Shown: piece after piece, positions 14,099 to 17,353 of the stretch
How the letters are laid out: each line of letters starts with the position of its first letter
How positions within the stretch are numbered: the first letter of the stretch is position 1
Assembly (NCBI GenBank): GCA_964389005.1
Contig: CAYMCV010000051.1
Coordinates: forward strand, 1 to 17,353
Length of the DNA stretch: 17,353 nucleotides
Direction of reading: 5' to 3'
Source of the DNA: CAYMCV01 sp964389005
GTDB lineage: Bacteria > Bacillota > Clostridia > Lachnospirales > Lachnospiraceae
Notes under the pieces: generated by a model
Told to the model about the DNA's origin: nothing
Databases searched by the model: none
What the model saw: the letters and a program-made list of their open reading frames with translations, nothing else
Position numbers and translations under genes: made by a program

Positions 14099-14893
14099 CT
14101 ACAAACTTTTGGACTTCTCGATGCATGCCTCAACCGCATCCATCACGGTCGCACGGAAGTTTCCGCGTTCCAATTCCGCTACCGCTTCAATTGTAGTCCC
14201 TCCCGGTGAACATACCATGTCTTTTAACTCACCCGGATGTTTCTTGGTCTCCAATACCATTTTGGCACTGCCGAGAAGTGCCTGTGCCGAGAACTCATAC
14301 GCCTGCTGCCGCGGCATGCCGCCCTTTACCGCCGCATCTGCCATCGCCTCGATGAACATAAAAGCATAGGCTGGAGAGCTTCCGCTGATTCCTACCACCA
14401 CATCCATTAGATGTTCCGGCACCAACGATGCTTTGCCAAAGCTTTGCAACAGTTTGATTACTTTTTCCATTTCCGTTTCGGTTACATTCGAATTTATGCA
14501 AGCAGCGGTCGAACCCTCGCCGACCAATGCCGGTGTGTTCGGCATGCAACGTACGATTTTACAATTGCTGCCCAAGCGTTCTTCCAACCACGCAATCGTC
14601 TTCCCCGGTGCAATGGAAATCACAATGGTTCCGGGTAATAGCATTGCTTTGAGCCCTTGTAATGCGCCATCCATATACTGTGGTTTGACCGCAAGAAACA
14701 GGATATCCGCATTCTGAGCAACGACGGCATTCTGCATACCGGCATTGATTGATAACTTTTCCGTTGCTTCCTTCACGGCATCTGCCGACACGTCTGCTCC
14801 GTAAATATCAGACGGTTCACACAATCCTTGCTTCAAAATCCCGCCGATGATGGCTTTTGCCATATTTCCCAATCCGATAAAACCTATTCTCAT
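14099..14893 (-). CDS. proC: Pyrroline-5-carboxylate reductase
   Basis: This enzyme catalyses the last step of proline synthesis, reducing pyrroline-5-carboxylate with NAD(P)H. The product is 264 residues, normal length. The Rossmann motif GFIGLGNMA (4-12), AVKPQ (68-72), VRCMPNTPALVGEG (114-126), ISGSSPAYAF (169-178) and the signature SPGGTTIEAV (229-238) are intact. Its ATG shares four bases (ATGA) with the stop of the RNA methyltransferase, so it is translationally coupled to that gene; the purine-rich GGAAAGG lies about ten bases upstream inside the neighbour. The cell-wall hydrolase follows after 82 bp. Confidence 0.95.
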   Translation of the reverse strand: MRIGFIGLGNMAKAIIGGILKQGLCEPSDIYGADVSADAVKEATEKLSINAGMQNAVVAQNADILFLAVKPQYMDGALQGLKAMLLPGTIVISIAPGKTIAWLEERLGSNCKIVRCMPNTPALVGEGSTAACINSNVTETEMEKVIKLLQSFGKASLVPEHLMDVVVGISGSSPAYAFMFIEAMADAAVKGGMPRQQAYEFSAQALLGSAKMVLETKKHPGELKDMVCSPGGTTIEAVAELERGNFRATVMDAVEACIEKSKSL

Positions 14894-15684
14894 AAAAGTT
14901 CAACCTTTCCCTTTCTCCGCTGTCTAAATGCCTCGTATAACAATATTGCAGACGCCACCGACGCATTCAACGACTCGACCTTCCCCTCCATCGGGAGAAA
15001 ACAGCCGTAAGTTACTTCTTTGACCGTCTGCTCGCGCAGACCGTTGCCTTCATTTCCAATTAGAAATGCCGTTCCGGCTTCATAATGATATGTATCATAA
15101 CTCGTATCACATCCAAGATAAGCCGCGTAGACATTGACCTTGCGTTCTTTTAATTCCCGAATACATTGGCATATGTCATCAGTATATGCAAACGGTACGC
15201 GATACACCGAACCCATGGTGGAACGAATGACTTTCGGATTCAGAATATCCACGGTATCGGCAGACATAATCACACCGTCAACGCCTGCACCTTCTGCTGT
15301 TCGAAGCATGGTTCCGAGATTTCCGGGGTCCTGAATGTTTTCTAAAAGCAGCAGCAGTGGGTTGGGTTTCTGCATGATACACTCCGGCGTTGTCTTCGGA
15401 CTTTTTAGCACACAGAGGATGCCCTGCGGCGTAACCGTATCCGACATCTTTTTGAATACATCGTCCGTTACCACCTCGCATCCGTCGGCTTCCAAGCGTG
15501 TACGAAAGTTACATTTATTCATATAACTCTCCGAAACATAAATCTCCTGAAGCAACGACGGTGGTGCTTCCAAGTACATCTTTGTACCTTCTGCGACAAA
15601 CAAACCTTCCTCCTTACGAAGTTTGGTTCGCGTGCGCAACTGAATCACATGTCTGATTTTGTTATTTGTCAACGATGTAATCAA
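14890..15684 (-). CDS. SpoU/TrmH-family RNA 2'-O-ribose methyltransferase
   Basis: This is a SAM-dependent ribose methyltransferase with a trefoil-knot (SPOUT) fold, acting on rRNA or tRNA; the exact nucleotide is not predictable here. The product is 264 residues. An N-terminal substrate-binding domain (VAEGTKMYLEA, QGILCVL) is followed by the three knot motifs: ENIQDPGNLGTMLRTAEG (115-132), FLIGNEGNGL (207-216) and MEGKVESLNASVASAIL (232-248). The start is an unusual TTG at 15684, supported by GGAGA about eight bases upstream and by the MITSLTNNKI opening typical of the family; no better-placed ATG exists. It begins 18 bp after pfkA stops and ends overlapping proC by four bases. Confidence 0.92.
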   Translation of the reverse strand: MITSLTNNKIRHVIQLRTRTKLRKEEGLFVAEGTKMYLEAPPSLLQEIYVSESYMNKCNFRTRLEADGCEVVTDDVFKKMSDTVTPQGILCVLKSPKTTPECIMQKPNPLLLLLENIQDPGNLGTMLRTAEGAGVDGVIMSADTVDILNPKVIRSTMGSVYRVPFAYTDDICQCIRELKERKVNVYAAYLGCDTSYDTYHYEAGTAFLIGNEGNGLREQTVKEVTYGCFLPMEGKVESLNASVASAILLYEAFRQRRKGKVELL

Positions 15685-15702
15685 ATCACACTCTCCTGTA
15701 TC

Positions 15703-16677
15703 CTACATGGATAATTTCCTGCTGACCTCATATTCATAAGCAGGAATGTCCTTGGTCATATTCAATGCTTCTTCTATATCAAAATCAACAAATTTGCCGT
15801 CTCTGTAGCCGATGACACGATTGCTCTTGCCCTCGCACAGAATGTCTGCCGCCATCGCTCCCATAATTGACGCAAAATACCGATCCTTACAGGTCGGCGA
15901 ACCGCCGCGCTGCATGTATCCAAGGATTGTGGCACGCGTCTCGATGCCTGTAGCCGCTTCAATGCGTCGCGCCATGGACGTGGAATGCCCGATTCCTTCC
16001 GCATTGATAATGATGTGGTGTTTTTTACCCTTTTTACGATTTTGAATAATGTTGTCAATGATTTTCTGTTCGTTATAATCATAATTCTCCGGTAAAAGAA
16101 TATCTTCCGCTCCGTTCGCGATACCGCACCACAACGCGATATAACCGGCATTTCTGCCCATAACTTCAATAATACTGCATCGCTCATGTGACGATGACGT
16201 ATCACGTACCTTGTCAATGGCCTGCATAGCCGTATTGATTGCAGTGTCGAAACCAATCGTATAGTCTGTACACGCAATATCAAGGTCAATTGTTCCTGGC
16301 AAGCCGATGGTATTGATGCCCTGTCGTGCCAGTGCCTGCGCACCGCGATAAGAGCCGTCACCGCCGATAACCACGATCCCGTCTATGCCATGTTTCTTGC
16401 ATATTTCAGCACCTTTGATCTGTCCCTCTTCTGTCTGGAATTCAATACAACGTGCTGTCCCAAGTATGGTACCGCCTCGCTGAATCGTATCCGAAACATC
16501 TTTCTTCTGTAAATCGACAATTTCTTCATTCAGAAGTCCTTGGTAGCCCTTTTTGATTCCCTTGACGCTTACGCCGTTGATAATCGCCTTGCGTACAACC
16601 GCACGAATTGCTGCATTCATACCGGGAGCATCGCCTCCGCTTGTCAAAACTCCGATGGTCTTCATTTTCTCTGACAT
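15703..16677 (-). CDS. pfkA: 6-phosphofructokinase, ATP-dependent type
   Basis: This enzyme phosphorylates fructose 6-phosphate, the committed step of glycolysis. The product is 324 residues. The ATP loop LTSGGDAPGMNAAIR is at 11-25, and GGDGS (105-109) and PGT (127-129) carry glycines where PPi-dependent enzymes have Asp and Lys, so ATP is the expected donor. TIDLD (129-133) keeps the catalytic Asp131, but Leu replaces the Asn of TIDND; I recall the same change in other Lachnospiraceae. MGRNAG (173-178) and RATILGYMQRGGSPTCKDR near the C-terminus complete the family. GAGGTGA ahead of the ATG at 16677 decides against the extended frame to 16704. It heads the unit with the RNA methyltransferase and proC, and has a leader of about 108 bases with hairpins. 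Confidence 0.95.
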   Translation of the reverse strand: MSEKMKTIGVLTSGGDAPGMNAAIRAVVRKAIINGVSVKGIKKGYQGLLNEEIVDLQKKDVSDTIQRGGTILGTARCIEFQTEEGQIKGAEICKKHGIDGIVVIGGDGSYRGAQALARQGINTIGLPGTIDLDIACTDYTIGFDTAINTAMQAIDKVRDTSSSHERCSIIEVMGRNAGYIALWCGIANGAEDILLPENYDYNEQKIIDNIIQNRKKGKKHHIIINAEGIGHSTSMARRIEAATGIETRATILGYMQRGGSPTCKDRYFASIMGAMAADILCEGKSNRVIGYRDGKFVDFDIEEALNMTKDIPAYEYEVSRKLSM

Positions 16678-16701
16678 AGTCACCTCATATATTTCTGTTT
16701 G

Positions 16702-16716
16702 CAATACTTCGTATTG
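16702..16716 (-). other. Small hairpin in the pfkA leader
   Basis: CAATAC, a three-base loop and GTATTG form a perfect 6-bp stem, 25 bases upstream of the pfkA start. No T-run follows on either strand, so it is not an intrinsic terminator. It may shape access to the ribosome site or mRNA stability. Confidence 0.4.
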
Positions 16717-16759
16717 TTAAAAATAACTCGCACACTTTTCCTGTAATAATACCGATTGT

Positions 16760-16784
16760 GCCACTGTTATGTGGCTCTTGCCAC
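16760..16784 (-). promoter_or_regulatory. Alternating GTGGC/GCCAC inverted repeats at the pfkA transcript 5' end
   Basis: On the minus strand GTGGC, AAGA, GCCAC, ATAACA-like loop and GTGGC follow each other (plus strand: GCCAC 16760-16764, GTGGC 16771-16775, GCCAC 16780-16784). The central arm can pair with either neighbour, giving two exclusive 5-bp hairpins. The outer arm lies at the predicted transcription start, so this may be a repressor operator, a 5' mRNA-stabilising hairpin or a switch. Confidence 0.4.
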
Positions 16785-16791
16785 CTGTATT

Positions 16792-16820
16792 ATCATAAGT
16801 CATTTATCAAAACTTGTAAA
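16792..16820 (-). promoter_or_regulatory. Promoter of the pfkA unit
   Basis: TTTACA (16820-16815), 17 bp and TATGAT (16797-16792) on the minus strand. Transcription would begin near 16785, giving a leader of roughly 108 bases. Confidence 0.65.
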
Positions 16821-16904
16821 GTAAATGTCGTGCCCCGATTTTACAAAAAATAGCTCTTACTTTCCATATTATCTCATTGTTTATTTCCAAAACTATTATT
16901 TGCA

Positions 16905-16933
16905 TTGATTTTTATCATTACATTATGTATCAT
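16905..16933 (+). promoter_or_regulatory. Candidate promoter of the LysE-family gene
   Basis: TTGATT (16905-16910), 17 bp and TATCAT (16928-16933). The predicted start near 16940 fits the ATG at 16971 and argues against an in-frame ATG at 16941, which also lacks a ribosome site. Confidence 0.5.
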
Positions 16934-16949
16934 TTATTTAATGATAAAA
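16910..16949. repeat. 11-bp inverted repeat straddling the LysE-family promoter -10
   Basis: TTTTATCATTA (16910-16920) and TAATGATAAAA (16939-16949) are perfect inverted arms 18 bp apart. The -10 hexamer and the predicted transcription start lie between or within the arms, so a dimeric regulator bound here would block RNA polymerase. Confidence 0.5.
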
Positions 16950-16970
16950 GGGATATGGGAGGCATTATCA

Positions 16971-17353
16971 ATGCTTGCAATGCTCATAAAAGGAATGGCA
17001 ATCGGGATTGTTCTGGGGATTCCGGCAGGTGCCGTCGGGGCGATGACAATTCATCGCGTCATGTTATATAACCGCAAGGCAGGCTTACTGACCGGTTTGG
17101 GGTCTTCTGTCGCAGACGTCTTTTTTGCATGCATCGGTGCATTCGGTCTGACACTAATCGCCGATTTTCTGATGAAGTATCGTATTGTTTTCGGCATTTT
17201 CGGCAGTGCGCTGCTTGTTTTTCTCGGTGTGCGTCTTCTTTTAGATAAAAAAGAAACCAAAAGCACGGAATATGGTGAGACAAGTCTCGTTAAAATGTTC
17301 TTATCTGCCCTCGCCATCGCCATTACCAATCCCGTTTCGATTGTTACATATCT
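16971..17353 (+). CDS. LysE/RhtB-family exporter, 3' end cut off by the window edge
   Basis: This is a membrane exporter of the LysE superfamily, which expels amino acids or similar small molecules; the substrate cannot be read from sequence. 127 residues are visible, about 60 percent of a usual member. The opening membrane segment contains GIVLGIPAGAVGAM, the family's first-helix glycine/proline motif. GLGSSVADVFFACIGAFGL is the second helix with the conserved Asp, and FLSALAIAITNPVSIVTYL carries the conserved NP before the window ends. GGAGG lies eight bases ahead of the ATG at 16971; an in-frame ATG at 16941 has no ribosome site. It is divergent from pfkA and preceded by an inverted repeat that may bind its regulator. 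Confidence 0.85.
   Translation, partial: MLAMLIKGMAIGIVLGIPAGAVGAMTIHRVMLYNRKAGLLTGLGSSVADVFFACIGAFGLTLIADFLMKYRIVFGIFGSALLVFLGVRLLLDKKETKSTEYGETSLVKMFLSALAIAITNPVSIVTY

Noticed and set aside
16702..16716. Terminator or riboswitch in the pfkA leader
   Set aside because: The hairpin is short, lacks a T-run, and the leader shows no conserved core of any riboswitch class I know.
1..17353. CRISPR arrays, insertion sequences, prophage, tRNA or rRNA genes
   Set aside because: No regularly spaced repeats of the right length, no transposase or phage genes and no tRNA-like sequence were seen.

Overview
The window looks like a piece of a Clostridia chromosome, most likely Lachnospiraceae. The genes are Gram-positive in style, with strong purine-rich ribosome binding sites and TTGACA-type promoters. 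Other pointers are type III pantothenate kinase, a SleB-type cell-wall hydrolase, an NfeD/SPFH pair, a phosphofructokinase carrying TIDLD in place of TIDND, and a small DUF6145-like protein. This placement rests on gene style and recalled family members, not on a search. A run of 10 Ns at 4739-4748 marks a scaffold join, so this is draft or metagenome-derived sequence. I see no phage, insertion sequence, CRISPR array, rRNA or tRNA.

Layout: almost everything is on the minus strand. From right to left it starts with a plus-strand LysE-family exporter running off the right edge (16971 onward). Divergent from it is an operon of pfkA, a SpoU/TrmH RNA methyltransferase and proC, followed by a secreted SH3-SH3-SleB cell-wall hydrolase that has its own candidate promoter and a WalR-like operator and ends in a hairpin terminator. 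Next come a membrane GGDEF diguanylate cyclase, an nfeD-SPFH (stomatin-like) pair, and a run of housekeeping genes: argF, a DUF6145-like gene, coaX and dusB. A single plus-strand gene (HGSNAT/DUF1624 membrane protein, 6095-6835) runs into the end of dusB, overlapping it by 17 bp.

The left third is the most distinctive part. A minus-strand operon from one good promoter (5812-5840) encodes a PlsC-like acyltransferase, a GT8 glycosyltransferase, a membrane GT2 glycosyltransferase and a second, divergent PlsC-like acyltransferase. This looks like a small glycolipid or acylated-glycan pathway of unknown product. The GT8 gene is cut by the N run, which makes it look broken when it probably is not. 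Downstream, behind its own -10 element, lie a ZIP metal transporter and an ArsB/NhaD-type permease cut by the left edge.

The best regulatory findings are four helically phased TGTTA(C/G) repeats upstream of the cell-wall hydrolase, matching the WalR consensus; mutually exclusive hairpins at the predicted 5' end of the pfkA transcript; and an 11-bp inverted repeat straddling the -10 of the LysE-family gene. I found no clearly unprecedented system. The acyltransferase/glycosyltransferase operon is the best candidate for undescribed chemistry.
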